This document shows positions 16,339 to 26,372 of a stretch of 64,000 nt of DNA, piece after piece. The notes below the pieces were generated by a model. The model made no database searches. It was not told the origin of the DNA and saw only the letters and a list, made by a program, of their open reading frames with translations. Made by a program: the position numbers and the translations under genes. Each line of letters begins with the position of its first letter. Position 1 is the stretch's first letter. The stretch is from Sphingomonas jeddahensis (GTDB taxonomy: Bacteria > Pseudomonadota > Alphaproteobacteria > Sphingomonadales > Sphingomonadaceae), in NCBI RefSeq assembly GCF_001981525.1, contig NZ_MPSB01000007.1, forward strand, positions 62,001 to 126,000. Reading direction: 5' to 3'.

Positions 16339-17303
16339 GACGTATGTTCCTGTGCAAAGGCAGCCGCGGCGCCGAACAGGCCCGGCTGGGGATGGGTGAT
16401 GAGCTTGACCGGAATGCCGGCCATCATCGATTGGAAACGCCCCTTGGCGACGAAGCGCTGGTCGAAGCCGGAGCGGAGCAGCTTGTCCTTGATGCGCAGG
16501 CCCAGTCCGCCGGCGATCACGACGCCGTTCGCGCCATGCGCCAGCGCAAGGTCGCCCGCCGTCGCGCCGAGCGCGAGGCAGAAGCGGTCGAGCGCGGCGA
16601 GCGCGATCGAATCGGTGCCCTCCAATGCCTCGGTCCAGATCGCCTTGTCGTCGCGCGTCGGAACGGAGCGGCCCTCCATCTCGGCGAGCGTTTCGTAGAT
16701 CGCGACGATGCCGGGACCGGCGCAGATCCGCTCCGTCGAAACGCGGGTGAAGGTTTTCCGCAACCGCTTCAGGATCGCGTCTTCGATGCCGTCAAGCGGG
16801 GCGTAATCGACGTGGCCGCCTTCGGTCGGCAGCACGTAATAATGACCGTTGGTCTTCAGCACCTGCGCCACGCCCAGACCTGTGCCCGGCCCGCAGACGG
16901 TCGTCACCCCCTTGGCGGGGATCGGCACGTCGGGGCCGCACAAATGGTCGAAATCTGCTTCGGGCAGCTGAGCCACGGCGTGGCCGATCGCGCCAAAATC
17001 GTTGATGATCGTATAGGTGGTCGCGCCGAGTCGCTCGGGGATCAGCGACGGGCGGATCACCCAGGGATTGTTGGTGAGGCGGATCACGTCGCCAGTGATC
17101 GGCGAGGCCACCGCGATTGCTGCGGCGCGCGGGATCGGGCGATCGAGTTTCTTCTCGAACGCCTGCCAGGCGGTTTGCAGGCTGGCGTGTTCGGCGGTCT
17201 TGAGCGTGACCGGCTCGTCGAGCGAGACGACACGGCCGCCCTCCACCTCAGCAATGGCGAAGCGCGCGTGCGTGCCGCCGATATCAACTGATACGATGTC
17301 CAC
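16335..17303 (-). CDS. glk: Glucokinase
   Basis: A 322-residue kinase of the bacterial glucokinase family, phosphorylating glucose with ATP and feeding the zwf-edd route. The N-terminal ATP motif SVDIGGTHARFA, the catalytic region INDFGAIGHAV and the GPGTGLGVA loop are all present. The start is GTG 17303-17301, with gggag eight bases upstream. The longer frame to 17360 would translate the palindromic repeat and is rejected. It overlaps eda by ATGA and is separated from edd by a repeat-filled gap. Confidence 0.95.
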   Translation of the reverse strand: MDIVSVDIGGTHARFAIAEVEGGRVVSLDEPVTLKTAEHASLQTAWQAFEKKLDRPIPRAAAIAVASPITGDVIRLTNNPWVIRPSLIPERLGATTYTIINDFGAIGHAVAQLPEADFDHLCGPDVPIPAKGVTTVCGPGTGLGVAQVLKTNGHYYVLPTEGGHVDYAPLDGIEDAILKRLRKTFTRVSTERICAGPGIVAIYETLAEMEGRSVPTRDDKAIWTEALEGTDSIALAALDRFCLALGATAGDLALAHGANGVVIAGGLGLRIKDKLLRSGFDQRFVAKGRFQSMMAGIPVKLITHPQPGLFGAAAAFAQEHTS

Positions 17304-17312
17304 TTTTCTACT

Positions 17313-17429
17313 CCCTCTCCCCTTCAGGGGAGAGGGCCGGGGAGAGAGGCTGTCCCTCACATCCGGCCCATGCGTTCAGAGGCTCCGTACTGCCCCTCTC
17401 CCCGACCCTCTCCCCTTAAGGGGAGAGGG
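17313..17429. repeat. Pair of self-palindromic repeats in the edd-glk gap
   Basis: Two almost identical 24-base palindromes, ccctctcccct-tc/ta-aggggagaggg, lie at 17313-17336 and 17406-17429. The flanks ccggggagagagg and cctctccccgacc also pair with each other, so the whole 117-base gap can fold as one long hairpin in the mRNA between edd and glk. Same family as 1786-1812. Confidence 0.75.
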
Positions 17430-17432
17430 AGA

Positions 17433-19250
17433 CTAAAGACCTGCCCCGGCCAGCACAGCACTCGCGCCCTTTTCGGCTTCATCGGAAAGCCCGCGGAACA
17501 TGCCGAACAGCTCGCGCCCGAAGCCTTCGGCCGCAGGCGGCGCCGCGGCTGGCTCGCGTGCTGCCCATTCCGCCGCGTCGACCAGCGCTTCCAGCGTGCC
17601 CGCGACCGCATCGACGCGGATCAGGTCGCCGTCGCGGATCAGGCCGATCGCGCCGCCGCCGAGTGCCTCGGGCGAGACGTGGATCGCCGCAGGCACCTTG
17701 CCCGAGGCGCCGGACATGCGACCGTCGGTGACCAGCGCCACGCGAAAGCCCTTGTTCTGCAACACGCCGAGCGGAGGCGTGAGCTTGTGCAGTTCGGGCA
17801 TGCCGTTGGCCCGCGGGCCTTGGAAGCGGACCACCACTACTACGTCGCGATCGAGTTCGCCGCGCTGGAAGGCGGCGAGCACCTCGGCCTGGTCGGAGAA
17901 GACTGCGGCGGGTGCCTCCACGATCCAGCGGTCGCGCTCAACGGCGGAGACCTTGATGCACGAGCGGCCGATGTTGCCAGCGAGGATGCGCATGCCGCCG
18001 TCGGGCGAGAAGGGCTCGGCCGGCGTGCGCAGGATCGTGTCGTCGCCGCTCGGGCCCGGATCGCGCCACGTGAGCTTGTCGTCTTCCAGCATCGGCTTGT
18101 TCGCCGAGGCGCCGAGCGTGTCGGCGCCGGCGGTCAGGATGTCGCCGTGCAGGTGCCCGCTGGCGATCAGTTCGCGGATCACGAACGCCATGCCGCCCGC
18201 CGCCTCGAAGCCGTTCACGTCGGCCGAGCCATTGGGATAGACGCGCGCGATCAGCGGGACTGCGCCCGACAGGCGGTCGAGATCCTCCCAGTCGATGATG
18301 ATCCCCGCCGCACGCGCGATGGCGGGCAGGTGGAGGAGGTGGTTGGTCGAGCCGCCGGTCGCCAGCAGGCCAACCGCCGCGTTCACGATCGCGCGCTCGT
18401 CGACGCAATGGCCGATCGGACGGTAATTCTCGCCGCGCCACCCCAGCCCGGCGACGCGATGCACTGCCGCGCGCGTCAGTTCCTGGCGCAGCTTGGTGCC
18501 GGGGTTGACGAAGGCGGCATTGGGCACGTGGAGGCCCATCACCTCCATCATCATCTGGTTGGTGTTGGCGGTGCCGAAGAAGGTGCAGGTGCCCTGCGTG
18601 TGATAGGCGGCGATCTCGCTGTCGAGCAGCTCCTCGCGATCCGCATCGCCGGTGGCGTAGCGTTCGCGCACCGCTGCCTTGCTCTTGTTCGAAATGCCGG
18701 TCGGCATCGGGCCGCCTGGAACCAGCAGCATCGGCAGGTGGCCGAAGCGAAGTGCGCCCATCAAGAGGCCGGGGACGATCTTGTCGCAGATCCCGAGGAG
18801 CAAGGCGCCCTCGAACGTGCCGTGGCTGAGCGCAATGGCGGTGGACAGCGCGATCGTATCACGGCTGAACAGCGACAGCTCCATGCCGGCATAGCCCTGC
18901 GTCACGCCGTCGCACATAGCCGGCACGCCGCCGGCGACCTGCGCCGTCGCGCCGACCTCGCGTGCCCAGACCTTCATCTGTTCGGGGTAGCGGTAATAGA
19001 CCGCATGGGCCGAGAGCATGTCGTTATAGGCGGTGACGATGCCGATGTTCATGCCGCCGCCGGCCTTCATCGCCGGGCGATCCTCCTCGGTGCCGGCATA
19101 AGCGTGCGCGAGGTTGGCGCAGCCGAGCATCGGGCGGCCGATCCACTGGTCGCGCTCGCGGGTGAGCAGGTCGAGGTAGCGCGTGCGGCCCTCGCGCGAG
19201 CGTTCGATCACGCGATCGGTGACGGCGGAGACGACAGAGTTCAGGGGCAT
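17433..19250 (-). CDS. edd: Phosphogluconate dehydratase
   Basis: A 605-residue iron-sulfur dehydratase of the IlvD/Edd family. It converts 6-phosphogluconate to KDPG, the committed Entner-Doudoroff step. Cluster-binding cysteines are visible in [19 protein letters not shown] and [13 protein letters not shown]. The C-terminal half carries [10 protein letters not shown] and [14 protein letters not shown], typical for Edd. The length is right for the family. ATG 19250-19248. Placed between pgl and glk with repeat-bearing gaps on both sides. Confidence 0.96.
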   Translation of the reverse strand: MPLNSVVSAVTDRVIERSREGRTRYLDLLTRERDQWIGRPMLGCANLAHAYAGTEEDRPAMKAGGGMNIGIVTAYNDMLSAHAVYYRYPEQMKVWAREVGATAQVAGGVPAMCDGVTQGYAGMELSLFSRDTIALSTAIALSHGTFEGALLLGICDKIVPGLLMGALRFGHLPMLLVPGGPMPTGISNKSKAAVRERYATGDADREELLDSEIAAYHTQGTCTFFGTANTNQMMMEVMGLHVPNAAFVNPGTKLRQELTRAAVHRVAGLGWRGENYRPIGHCVDERAIVNAAVGLLATGGSTNHLLHLPAIARAAGIIIDWEDLDRLSGAVPLIARVYPNGSADVNGFEAAGGMAFVIRELIASGHLHGDILTAGADTLGASANKPMLEDDKLTWRDPGPSGDDTILRTPAEPFSPDGGMRILAGNIGRSCIKVSAVERDRWIVEAPAAVFSDQAEVLAAFQRGELDRDVVVVVRFQGPRANGMPELHKLTPPLGVLQNKGFRVALVTDGRMSGASGKVPAAIHVSPEALGGGAIGLIRDGDLIRVDAVAGTLEALVDAAEWAAREPAAAPPAAEGFGRELFGMFRGLSDEAEKGASAVLAGAGL

Positions 19251-19264
19251 TTCAATCTCTCATT

Positions 19265-19368
19265 CCCCTCCCGCTTGCGGGAGGGGTTAGGGGAGGGCGT
19301 GTCCACCTTACGCCTGCGCGACCGTTGCGGACAGGCCCTCCCCCAGCCCCTCCCGCAAGCGGGAGGGG
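19265..19368. repeat. Pair of self-palindromic repeats in the pgl-edd gap
   Basis: The palindrome cccctcccgcttgcgggagggg (19265-19286) and its inverted twin with the gcaagc centre (19347-19368) flank gggagggcgtgtcc / ggacaggccctccc. The full gap is one nested inverted repeat. It is a different sequence family from the repeat between edd and glk. Confidence 0.75.
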
Positions 19369-19386
19369 AGTTTGGATGGCGTCAGG

Positions 19387-20094
19387 CTATTCCGCCCAGT
19401 GGATGTCCACCGGCAGTTCCGCATCGGCCAGCACGCGGCCGATCGGATAGGCCGAGCCGGCGCCTTGCGCGATCGCATCCTCCAGCACCTTGCGCTTGGC
19501 TGCGCCGGTCACCGCAATCATCAGCGCCTTGGCCGAGATGATGCCCGCGCGCGACAGCGTGACGCGCGCCACCGGCGCCTCGGGCGGCAGCGGATCGGGC
19601 AGCACGCCCAGCGCGCGGCGCTCCCGCGGGCCGTTCAGCGCCTCGTCGTAATCGGCGCCGGGGAAGATCGAGGCGGTATGGCCATCGCCGCCGACGCCCA
19701 GCAGGCACAGGTCGAGCGGCCAGTGCAGATCCTGCATCAGCGCATCCGCGGAGCGGCCCGCGGCTTTATAGTCGGCGGTCGCCTGCGGCACGATCGGGAT
19801 GACGCGCGCGCCCTTGGGAATGAAGGTCTTGCCGATCATCGTCACGTTGCTGAGCGGATCGCCCAGCGGCACGATCCGCTCGTCGGTCGGCAGGATCGTC
19901 ACGCGCTTCCAGTCGAGCTTGGCGCTCGCCAGCTTGGCGTAGATCGGGATCGGCGTCTTGCCGCCCGACAGCGCGATCACCGCTGCGCCGCGTGCCTCGA
20001 TTGCGGATTCGATGATGAACTGGACGTCGCCGGCGACGGCCTCGGCCATCTCCTGCGCATCGTCATATTCCCACCATTCGATTTCGTCGCTCAT
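19387..20094 (-). CDS. pgl: 6-phosphogluconolactonase
   Basis: A 235-residue DevB-type lactonase that hydrolyses 6-phosphogluconolactone, the zwf product, to 6-phosphogluconate. VIALSGGKTPIPIYAKL, the metal/phosphate segment ILPTDERIVPLGDPLSN and CLLGVGGDGHTASIFPG are diagnostic. ATG 20094-20092 (MSDEIEWWEYDD) is chosen; upstream sequence lies in a palindromic repeat. Between zwf and edd, matching its place in the pathway. Confidence 0.96.
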   Translation of the reverse strand: MSDEIEWWEYDDAQEMAEAVAGDVQFIIESAIEARGAAVIALSGGKTPIPIYAKLASAKLDWKRVTILPTDERIVPLGDPLSNVTMIGKTFIPKGARVIPIVPQATADYKAAGRSADALMQDLHWPLDLCLLGVGGDGHTASIFPGADYDEALNGPRERRALGVLPDPLPPEAPVARVTLSRAGIISAKALMIAVTGAAKRKVLEDAIAQGAGSAYPIGRVLADAELPVDIHWAE

Positions 20095-20104
20095 AATTCC
20101 ACTT

Positions 20105-20173
20105 CCGTTCGTCCCGAGCAAAGTCGAGGGACGGGTAAAGCCAACGTGTCTCGACTTCGCTCGACACGAACGG
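20105..20173. repeat. Inverted repeat in the zwf-pgl gap
   Basis: The arms 20105-20128 (ccgttcgtcccgagcaaag...) and 20150-20173 (...gctcgacacgaacgg) are imperfect inverted copies. It is a third repeat family placed between consecutive Entner-Doudoroff genes. Confidence 0.7.
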
Positions 20174-20202
20174 GTGAGGGGAACCCTTGGCTCCCCTCTG
20201 GT

Positions 20203-21666
20203 TCAATCGTCCTGCCAGCTCACCCCGTCACGCTCGGTCAGCGCGATCGAGGCCGCGGGGCCCCAGGTACCGGCGGAATAATGCTTGGGCTTCATGTCGT
20301 TCGCTTTCCAGCCTTCGCGGATGGCGTCGATCCAGGTCCATTGCGCCTCCACCTCGTCGCGGCGCACAAACAACGTCTGGTCGCCCTCGATCAGATCGAG
20401 CAGCAGGCGTTCGTAGGCAATGCGGCGGCGGGTGCCGGCGAATTCCGCGTCGAGGCTGAGGTTCAGCGGCACTTCGCGCAGGCGGATGCCCTCTCGGTCG
20501 AGGCCGGGTTCCTTGGCCATCACCAGCAGCTGGATATATTCCTCCGGCTGGAGGCGAATGATCAGCATGTTGGGCTGGAGCAGCCCGCCGCGCCCCGAGA
20601 ACATCGAATGCGGCACCGGCTTGAACTGGATCGCGATCTCGCTGCGCCGTGTCGGCATACGCTTGCCGGTGCGCAGGTAGAAGGGCACGCCCTGCCAGCG
20701 CCAATTGTCGACATGGGCCTTCAGCGCGACGAACGTCTCGGTGTTCGAGTCTCTGCCGAGTTCCTCGTCATAGCCCTTGACGATCTCGCCCTTGACGGCA
20801 CCACCAGTATATTGGCCGATGACGCTGTTCTGCGGCACTTCCTCGGGCTTCAGCTGGCGTAGTGATCGGAACACCTTGGCCTTTTCGTCGCGGATCTCGG
20901 TCACATCGTAGCGCGCCGGCGGCTCCATCGCGATCAGCGCGACGAGTTGGAGGATGTGGTTCGCCACCATGTCGCGCAGCGCGCCGGCGCCGTCATAGTA
21001 GCTCGCGCGATCTTCCAGCCCGACCGTCTCGCTGACGGTGATCTGGACGTTGTCGATCCCCTGCGCATTCCACACCGGCTCGAAGAAGGAGTTGCCGAAG
21101 CGCAGCGCCATGATGTTCTGCACCGTCTCCTTGCCGAGATAATGATCGATGCGGAAGATCCGCTCCTCGGGAAAGGCGGTGGCGACGGTATCGTTGATCT
21201 CGCGGCTGGAAGCGAGATCGTAGCCGAGCGGCTTTTCCAGGCCGATGCGCACCGTCTCGCCGGCGAGGCCGGCGCTGTCGAGGCCCTGAATCACCTGCTC
21301 GAACAGCGAGGGGGCGGTGGACAGGAAGATCGCCAGTCCGCCGGAGATGTCGCCGACCTTTTCGGCGAGAACGTTATAATGGTCGATATCGGTCGCGTCG
21401 AGCGACTGAAATTGCAGCCGCTTGAGGAAGCCGTCGATCGCGGCCGCATCCTTGCGGTCCCTGGGCAGGAACTCGTCGAGGGCTTCTTTGGCGAAGGCGC
21501 GGAAGCCCTCGTCGTCATGATCGGCGCGCGCGGTGCCGGTGATCGTCAGCCCCTCGGGCAGCAGCTTGTCCGCATGCAGATTGTACAGCGACGGCAGCAG
21601 CATGCGCTGGGCGAGATCGCCGGTCGCGCCGAACAACAATAGCTTCCCGACCGGGTTGCGCTGCAT
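20203..21666 (-). CDS. zwf: Glucose-6-phosphate 1-dehydrogenase
   Basis: A 487-residue NADP-dependent enzyme oxidising glucose 6-phosphate to the lactone, entry to the Entner-Doudoroff and pentose phosphate routes. The nucleotide motif [16 protein letters not shown], and the signature RIDHYLGKE with its catalytic His are all present. The start is ATG 21666-21664, with aggag six bases before it. First gene of the minus-strand block zwf-pgl-edd-glk-eda; the pair just upstream, argC, is 68 bases away and unrelated. Confidence 0.97.
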   Translation of the reverse strand: MQRNPVGKLLLFGATGDLAQRMLLPSLYNLHADKLLPEGLTITGTARADHDDEGFRAFAKEALDEFLPRDRKDAAAIDGFLKRLQFQSLDATDIDHYNVLAEKVGDISGGLAIFLSTAPSLFEQVIQGLDSAGLAGETVRIGLEKPLGYDLASSREINDTVATAFPEERIFRIDHYLGKETVQNIMALRFGNSFFEPVWNAQGIDNVQITVSETVGLEDRASYYDGAGALRDMVANHILQLVALIAMEPPARYDVTEIRDEKAKVFRSLRQLKPEEVPQNSVIGQYTGGAVKGEIVKGYDEELGRDSNTETFVALKAHVDNWRWQGVPFYLRTGKRMPTRRSEIAIQFKPVPHSMFSGRGGLLQPNMLIIRLQPEEYIQLLVMAKEPGLDREGIRLREVPLNLSLDAEFAGTRRRIAYERLLLDLIEGDQTLFVRRDEVEAQWTWIDAIREGWKANDMKPKHYSAGTWGPAASIALTERDGVSWQDD

Positions 21667-21734
21667 GCGTGCTCCTCTTGCTGGCTTTGGGCGACCTCGT
21701 GGGGGCGCGGTGCGCTCCATAGTCCGCCTTTGGG

Positions 21735-22649
21735 CTAGGTGACCAGCCCGGTCATCGGATCGGCGCCGATCATCAGGTTCAGGTTCTGCACCGCGGCACC
21801 CGACGCGCCCTTGCCGAGATTGTCGAGTGTGGCGACGAGGCGGAACTGGTCGCCCCCCGGGCTGCCGAAGACGTGAAGCGTCATGCGGTCGGTCGCCGCG
21901 TCGTCCTCGATCCGGATGAGCTTGGCGTCTTCGTTCGCAACGCGGACCAGCGGAGCGTTGGCGAAGGTCTCTGCCAGCGTCGCGCGCAGCTGATCGGCTG
22001 TGGTGCCGGGCGCGAGCTGGGCGGCGTGGATCGGCACTTCGATGACCATGCCGCGATGGATGTTGGCCACCGATGGCATGAAGATCGGCGCGACCGAGAG
22101 GCCGGCGTGCTGCGTCATCTCCGGCACATGCTTGTGACCCAGGCCGAGCGCATAGGCGCGGTGCGCAGAGCTGTTGCCGCCTTCGAACTCGGCAATCATA
22201 CCCTTGCCACCGCCCGAATAGCCGGAGGTGCCGTGTACCGCGAGCGCGGCATCGGCCGGCAGCAGCCCGGCGCGAACCAGCGGCTCGACTAGCGCGAGAA
22301 ACCCGGTGGGATAGCAGCCGGGGTTGGTTACCCGTGTCGCGACCGCGACATCGAAGCCGAGCTCGGGAAAGCCGTAGGTCCAGCCCTCAGCCACGCGATG
22401 CGCGCTCGACGCGTCGATCACGCGCGTGCGTGGATTGTCGATCAGCGCCACTGCCTCGCGCGCAGCATCGTCCGGTAGGCAGAGGATGACGACGTCGGCG
22501 GCGTTGATCGCCTCGCGCCGCGCGTCGGCGTCCTTGCGCTGCTCTTCCGGCAAGGTCACCACTGACAGATCCCTGCGGCCGGCGAGCCGCTCGCGGATCT
22601 CCAGGCCGGTCGTGCCGACCGCCCCGTCGATAAAGACCGTAGCCGTCAA
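21735..22649 (-). CDS. argC: N-acetyl-gamma-glutamyl-phosphate reductase
   Basis: A 304-residue reductase of the short (type 2) ArgC family, making N-acetylglutamate semialdehyde in arginine synthesis. The N terminus VFIDGAVGTTGLEIRERL binds NADP, and the catalytic Cys112 sits in NPGCYPTG. HGTSGYSGGGKGMI is a further family motif. The start is TTG 22649-22647, which overlaps the TGA of the upstream SH3 gene (sequence cttgacgg), implying coupled translation. Confidence 0.94.
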   Translation of the reverse strand: MTATVFIDGAVGTTGLEIRERLAGRRDLSVVTLPEEQRKDADARREAINAADVVILCLPDDAAREAVALIDNPRTRVIDASSAHRVAEGWTYGFPELGFDVAVATRVTNPGCYPTGFLALVEPLVRAGLLPADAALAVHGTSGYSGGGKGMIAEFEGGNSSAHRAYALGLGHKHVPEMTQHAGLSVAPIFMPSVANIHRGMVIEVPIHAAQLAPGTTADQLRATLAETFANAPLVRVANEDAKLIRIEDDAATDRMTLHVFGSPGGDQFRLVATLDNLGKGASGAAVQNLNLMIGADPMTGLVT

Positions 22650-22990
22650 GCCACGTCCCCCAGCGCCGCCGCATCAACATAGCCGACGAGCCCGGTCACC
22701 GTCGCAACACCCCAGGCGGTGTCGCCCGTCACATCGAGCATGTCGAACGGATCGCCCGCGGCGAGGATCGCGAGGCGCGGCGAATCGCTGGTCCGCTCGG
22801 CACGGAGTTCCGTGGTGGCAAGGATCTGGCGACGGAGGGGAGCGGCATAGTGCGGCGCGAACACCTGGTCGGCCAGACGAACGTCGGCCAGATCCTTGCG
22901 CACCGCATGGCGGGTGGGATCAAGCGAGTGCGAACGGCCCAGCAGCGCGAACGACTTACGCGCTGGCGCGGGCTGGGACGGGCTGCTCAT
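22646..22990 (-). CDS. Small SH3-domain protein
   Basis: A 114-residue protein. After a short basic N-terminal stretch it has a bacterial SH3-like region, about residues 35-110, with the pattern ADVRLADQVFAPHYA...LRAERTS...LAAGDPFDMLDVTGDTAWGVA...GLVGYVDAAALG. Such folds usually bind peptides or cell wall, but no signal peptide is visible, so location and role are unknown. ATG 22990-22988. Its first 35 bases overlap the end of the MarR gene and its stop overlaps the argC start. Confidence 0.7.
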   Translation of the reverse strand: MSSPSQPAPARKSFALLGRSHSLDPTRHAVRKDLADVRLADQVFAPHYAAPLRRQILATTELRAERTSDSPRLAILAAGDPFDMLDVTGDTAWGVATVTGLVGYVDAAALGDVA

Positions 22991-23327
22991 GCTCGCCGTC
23001 GCCGATAAACTGGCCGAACTCCTCAAGAAAATTTGCCCCTTCGGATGTACGTGCGACGAAGATGTTGCGCTTGTCGCTATCGTCACGTTGTCGGCGCAGA
23101 TAGCCGAGCGCGCCAAGTCTATTCAAGGCGCGTGTCACCACGGGCTTCGACACATTCAGAATTCGTGCCAGCCCGCGCACCGTATGGGGGCCAGGCTTCA
23201 GGTACACCACCAGCAGCAACGCCATTTGGCGATTGGTTAGATCGGGTTCACCCGAGCGGACATAGTCCACCAGGGTGTTCATCCAGGAACCGAGTTCGGA
23301 ATTCGCGAATACAGCCACATGCGTCAT
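22956..23327 (-). CDS. MarR-family winged-helix transcriptional regulator
   Basis: A 123-residue regulator with the MarR winged helix. TNRQMALLLVVYLKP, then the recognition helix VRGLARILNVSKPVVTRALNRL, then the wing GYLRRQRDDSDKRNIFV fill the family plan. ATG 23327-23325 is chosen; upstream residues (from 23453) have no family match. It reads into the SH3 gene by 35 bases and is divergent from secG. What it controls is unknown, possibly its own operon. Confidence 0.85.
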   Translation of the reverse strand: MTHVAVFANSELGSWMNTLVDYVRSGEPDLTNRQMALLLVVYLKPGPHTVRGLARILNVSKPVVTRALNRLGALGYLRRQRDDSDKRNIFVARTSEGANFLEEFGQFIGDGEHEQPVPARASA

Positions 23328-23491
23328 CCGGGTTGGGTGCGCTAACGCGCGCCATTTGCGGGGAATAACGTCCGCCTGCGCGGCTGGTTTCAGTACTGTC
23401 ACGAAATCGACCAACGGTTGATCGCGCGGCGGCCTGCGCCTATGTGCGCGCATCCGCTGGCACCGCTGGCCGCTTTAATTCGGGTTCATCC

Positions 23492-23881
23492 ATGTTCACC
23501 TTCCTTCTCGTCGTTCAGGCGATCATTGCCGCCGCACTTGTGACGGTGATCCTGATGCAGCGATCGGAAGGCGGCGGCCTCACCACCGGCGGCAGCCCCT
23601 CTGGCCTGATGTCGGCGCGCGGCGCGGCGGATTTCCTGACGCGGGCGACCTCCGTTCTGGCGGCGCTGTTCGTCCTGATGTCGATCACGTTGGCGGTGCT
23701 GGCGGCGACGCGCGGCGGCACCAACGTTGATACCTCGCTGGAGCGCACTGCGCCGGTGAGCCAGTCCGCACCGCAGCCGCAAGCCGATGGCGCGGCCCTG
23801 TCGGGTGCCGAGGCAGCGGCGGCGGCAGCGGCGGCGAACCAGACGGCTCCGGCCGACAACGGCGTTCCGCTCGCCCGCTGA
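23492..23881 (+). CDS. secG: Preprotein translocase subunit SecG
   Basis: A 129-residue inner-membrane component of the SecYEG protein channel. Two membrane helices (about residues 2-22, and 50-72) flank the conserved cytosolic loop MQRSEGGGLTTGG...GLMSARGAADFLTRAT. The tail after residue 75 is rich in Ala and Gln and low in complexity, as in other sphingomonads. ATG 23492. Upstream of pyrG with an 85-base gap. Confidence 0.94.
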   Translation: MFTFLLVVQAIIAAALVTVILMQRSEGGGLTTGGSPSGLMSARGAADFLTRATSVLAALFVLMSITLAVLAATRGGTNVDTSLERTAPVSQSAPQPQADGAALSGAEAAAAAAAANQTAPADNGVPLAR

Positions 23882-23966
23882 TTTTCCCGGTTCGCCGGTT
23901 TCGCAGCGCTCGTGGTCACGCGGGCGCTTGTTCCCCATGCCTGTTCAAGAGTAGTCGGATATTCCC

Positions 23967-25601
23967 ATGGCGCGGTTCATCTTCATCACCGGCGGCGTGG
24001 TCTCCTCGCTCGGCAAAGGTCTCATGGCGGCGAGCCTCGCCGCATTGCTCCAGGCGCGCGGCTATCGCGTGCGGATCCGCAAGTTCGACCCCTATCTGAA
24101 CGTCGATCCGGGCACGATGAGCCCGTATCAGCACGGCGAGGTCTATGTGACCGACGACGGCGCCGAGACAGATCTCGATCTTGGCCATTACGAGCGCTTC
24201 ACTGGCGTCGCGGCGCGGCAGAGCGACAACGTCACCTCCGGGCGCATCTATCAACAGATCATTCAGCGTGAGCGTCGCGGCGATTATCTCGGCGCGACGG
24301 TGCAGGTGATCCCGCATGTCACTGATGCCATCAAGTCGTTCGCCAAGGACCAGACCGACGATCTCGATTTCGTGCTGTGCGAAATTGGTGGAACCGTGGG
24401 CGACATCGAATCGCTGCCGTTCATTGAGGCGATCCGCCAGCTGAAGAACGAGGTCGGCCGCGGCAATGCGATCAGCGTTCATGTGACGCTGGTGCCTTAT
24501 ATTGCCGCCGCGGGAGAGCTGAAGACCAAGCCGACGCAGCATTCGGTGCGTGAGCTGGCGGCCTTGGGCGTGCAGCCAGACGTGCTGGTGTGCCGGTGCG
24601 AGAAGCCGTTGCCGCCGTCAGAGCGCGCCAAGATCGCCTTGTTCTGTAACGTGCCCGAGACGGCGGTGATCCCGGCGCTGGATGCGAAGAGCATCTATGC
24701 CGTGCCGCTGCAATATCACGGTGAGGGGCTGGACACCGAAGTGCTGCGCGCCTTCGGCATCACGCCTTCGTCGGCACCCGATCTGTCGCGCTGGACCGAG
24801 ATCGTTGATCGCCTGACCAATCCGGAAGGCGAAGTGACGGTTGGCGTGGTGGGCAAATATGTCGGCCTGCAAGACGCCTATAAGTCGTTGAACGAAGCGT
24901 TGGTGCATGGCGGCATCGCCAACCGGGTCAAGGTCAACGTCCGGTGGATTGATGCCGAACTGTTCGAGAATGACGATGCGGAGATCGCCGCCCAGCTCGA
25001 GCCGTGTGACGCGATCCTTGTTCCCGGCGCGTTCGGCGAGCGTGGTGCGGAGGGCAAGATCGCCAGCGTCCGCTTCGCTCGCGAGCGTGAAATTCCTTAC
25101 TTCGGCATCTGCTTCGGCATGCAGATGGCGTGTGTCGAAGGTGCGCGCGATCTTGCGGGCATTCGCGACGCGTCCTCCACCGAGTTCGGACCGACGCCGG
25201 AGCCGGTGGTCGGCCTGATCACCGAATGGATGGGACGCGACGGGCTGGAGAAGCGTGAAGCGGAGGGTGACCTTGGCGGCACGATGCGGCTCGGCGCCTA
25301 TGAGGCGCGGCTCGATGGCAACAGCGTGGTTTCGTCAATCTATGGTGGTACGACCATCTATGAGCGCCACCGCCATCGCTACGAAGTGAACACCGGATAC
25401 AAGGAAGCGCTGGAGAAGGGCGGGTTGGTATTCTCCGGCATGTCGCCGGATGGGACCTTGCCCGAGATCGTCGAGCGGCCGGATCATCCGTGGTTTGTCG
25501 GCGTGCAGTTCCATCCTGAGCTGAAGAGCAAGCCGTTCGATCCGCACCCCTTGTTCGCCAGCTTCATCGGCGCTGCGGTCAAGCAGAGCCGGCTTGTCTG
25601 A
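23967..25601 (+). CDS. pyrG: CTP synthase
   Basis: A 544-residue enzyme making CTP from UTP, ATP and glutamine. The N-terminal synthase domain starts [18 protein letters not shown] with its P-loop and has [21 protein letters not shown]. The C-terminal glutaminase has the nucleophile Cys382 in YFGICFGMQ and the His-Glu pair in [12 protein letters not shown] 23967. Its stop overlaps the Nudix gene start by eight bases. Confidence 0.98.
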   Translation: MARFIFITGGVVSSLGKGLMAASLAALLQARGYRVRIRKFDPYLNVDPGTMSPYQHGEVYVTDDGAETDLDLGHYERFTGVAARQSDNVTSGRIYQQIIQRERRGDYLGATVQVIPHVTDAIKSFAKDQTDDLDFVLCEIGGTVGDIESLPFIEAIRQLKNEVGRGNAISVHVTLVPYIAAAGELKTKPTQHSVRELAALGVQPDVLVCRCEKPLPPSERAKIALFCNVPETAVIPALDAKSIYAVPLQYHGEGLDTEVLRAFGITPSSAPDLSRWTEIVDRLTNPEGEVTVGVVGKYVGLQDAYKSLNEALVHGGIANRVKVNVRWIDAELFENDDAEIAAQLEPCDAILVPGAFGERGAEGKIASVRFAREREIPYFGICFGMQMACVEGARDLAGIRDASSTEFGPTPEPVVGLITEWMGRDGLEKREAEGDLGGTMRLGAYEARLDGNSVVSSIYGGTTIYERHRHRYEVNTGYKEALEKGGLVFSGMSPDGTLPEIVERPDHPWFVGVQFHPELKSKPFDPHPLFASFIGAAVKQSRLV

Positions 25602-26169
25602 CGACGCCGACCTGCCCGCGTGGCGGGTCGAGGCCTCGCGCTATGTGATCGAGGATCCGTGGCTTCGCGTCCGCGCGGACGATTGCTTGACCGAGGAGGG
25701 CGTGCGGATCGCGCCCTTTTTCGTCACCGAGCATCGCGATTGGGTGATCGTCGTCGCGATCACGGCGGATGATCGCCTGCTGCTGGTCGATCAGTACCGC
25801 CACGGCTGGGGCATCACCTCGCGTGAGCTGCCCACAGGAGCGATCGATTCGGAGGACGCCGATCCGATCGCAGCGGGACGACGCGAGTTGCTGGAGGAGA
25901 CCGGCTATGGCGGCGGCGAGTGGCGGCTCGTCAACACGCTGGCACCCAATCCGGCCAATCAGTCGAATCGCTGCTACACGGTGCTTGCCACTGGTGTGGA
26001 GAAGCTCGCCGAACCGCAGGACGAACCGACCGAGCGGCTGCGGTTGCTGACCGTTGCGGTGGTTGATGCGCTGGCACTCGCTAGATGTGGCGGCATCGTG
26101 CAGGCGATGCACGTTGCGGCGCTGGCAACGGCGTTGGGCAGCCGGTGGGGCGAGGGAAGCCTTGCTTAG
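25594..26169 (+). CDS. Nudix hydrolase, ADP-ribose pyrophosphatase-like
   Basis: A 191-residue NUDIX-fold pyrophosphohydrolase, probably cleaving a nucleoside diphosphate linked to another group. The layout ([19 protein letters not shown], then [27 protein letters not shown]) fits the ADP-ribose/nucleotide-sugar branch. The Nudix box has one more residue between its first Gly and the REL segment than the textbook pattern, though the metal-binding EE is intact. The start is TTG 25594, inside the end of pyrG; no better start is visible. Confidence 0.82.
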   Translation: MSDDADLPAWRVEASRYVIEDPWLRVRADDCLTEEGVRIAPFFVTEHRDWVIVVAITADDRLLLVDQYRHGWGITSRELPTGAIDSEDADPIAAGRRELLEETGYGGGEWRLVNTLAPNPANQSNRCYTVLATGVEKLAEPQDEPTERLRLLTVAVVDALALARCGGIVQAMHVAALATALGSRWGEGSLA

Positions 26170-26289
26170 CGGCTATTCATTCAGCGACTGACTGGCCGTT
26201 GCATCCGGCCCGTGCCTGTCGAACAGCTTGTCCCGCGCGAACGGACTGAACGGCAGACGTCGGTCGAAGATCGCCCCCGATGCCCGTGC

Positions 26290-26331
26290 GGCGAGAAACA
26301 GAAGGCGCCCGGACCTTTCGGCCCGGACGCC
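26290..26331 (-). terminator. Rho-independent terminator after the small heat-shock gene
   Basis: On the minus strand ggcgtccgggcc / ggtccgggcgcc form a 12-base-pair stem (two G-U pairs) with a GAAA loop at 26304-26331, followed by a T-rich run (ttctgtttctc). It lies about 40 bases after the stop of the minus-strand hsp20 gene. Confidence 0.7.
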
Positions 26332-26372
26332 CCACGACGCCTCGAAAAGGGAGCTAAAGAGGCGCCGAACGG

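Noticed and set aside
17370..19541. A 723-codon open frame on the plus strand over edd
   Set aside because: edd is certain on the minus strand. The antisense frame lacks any family motif and starts within a palindromic repeat.
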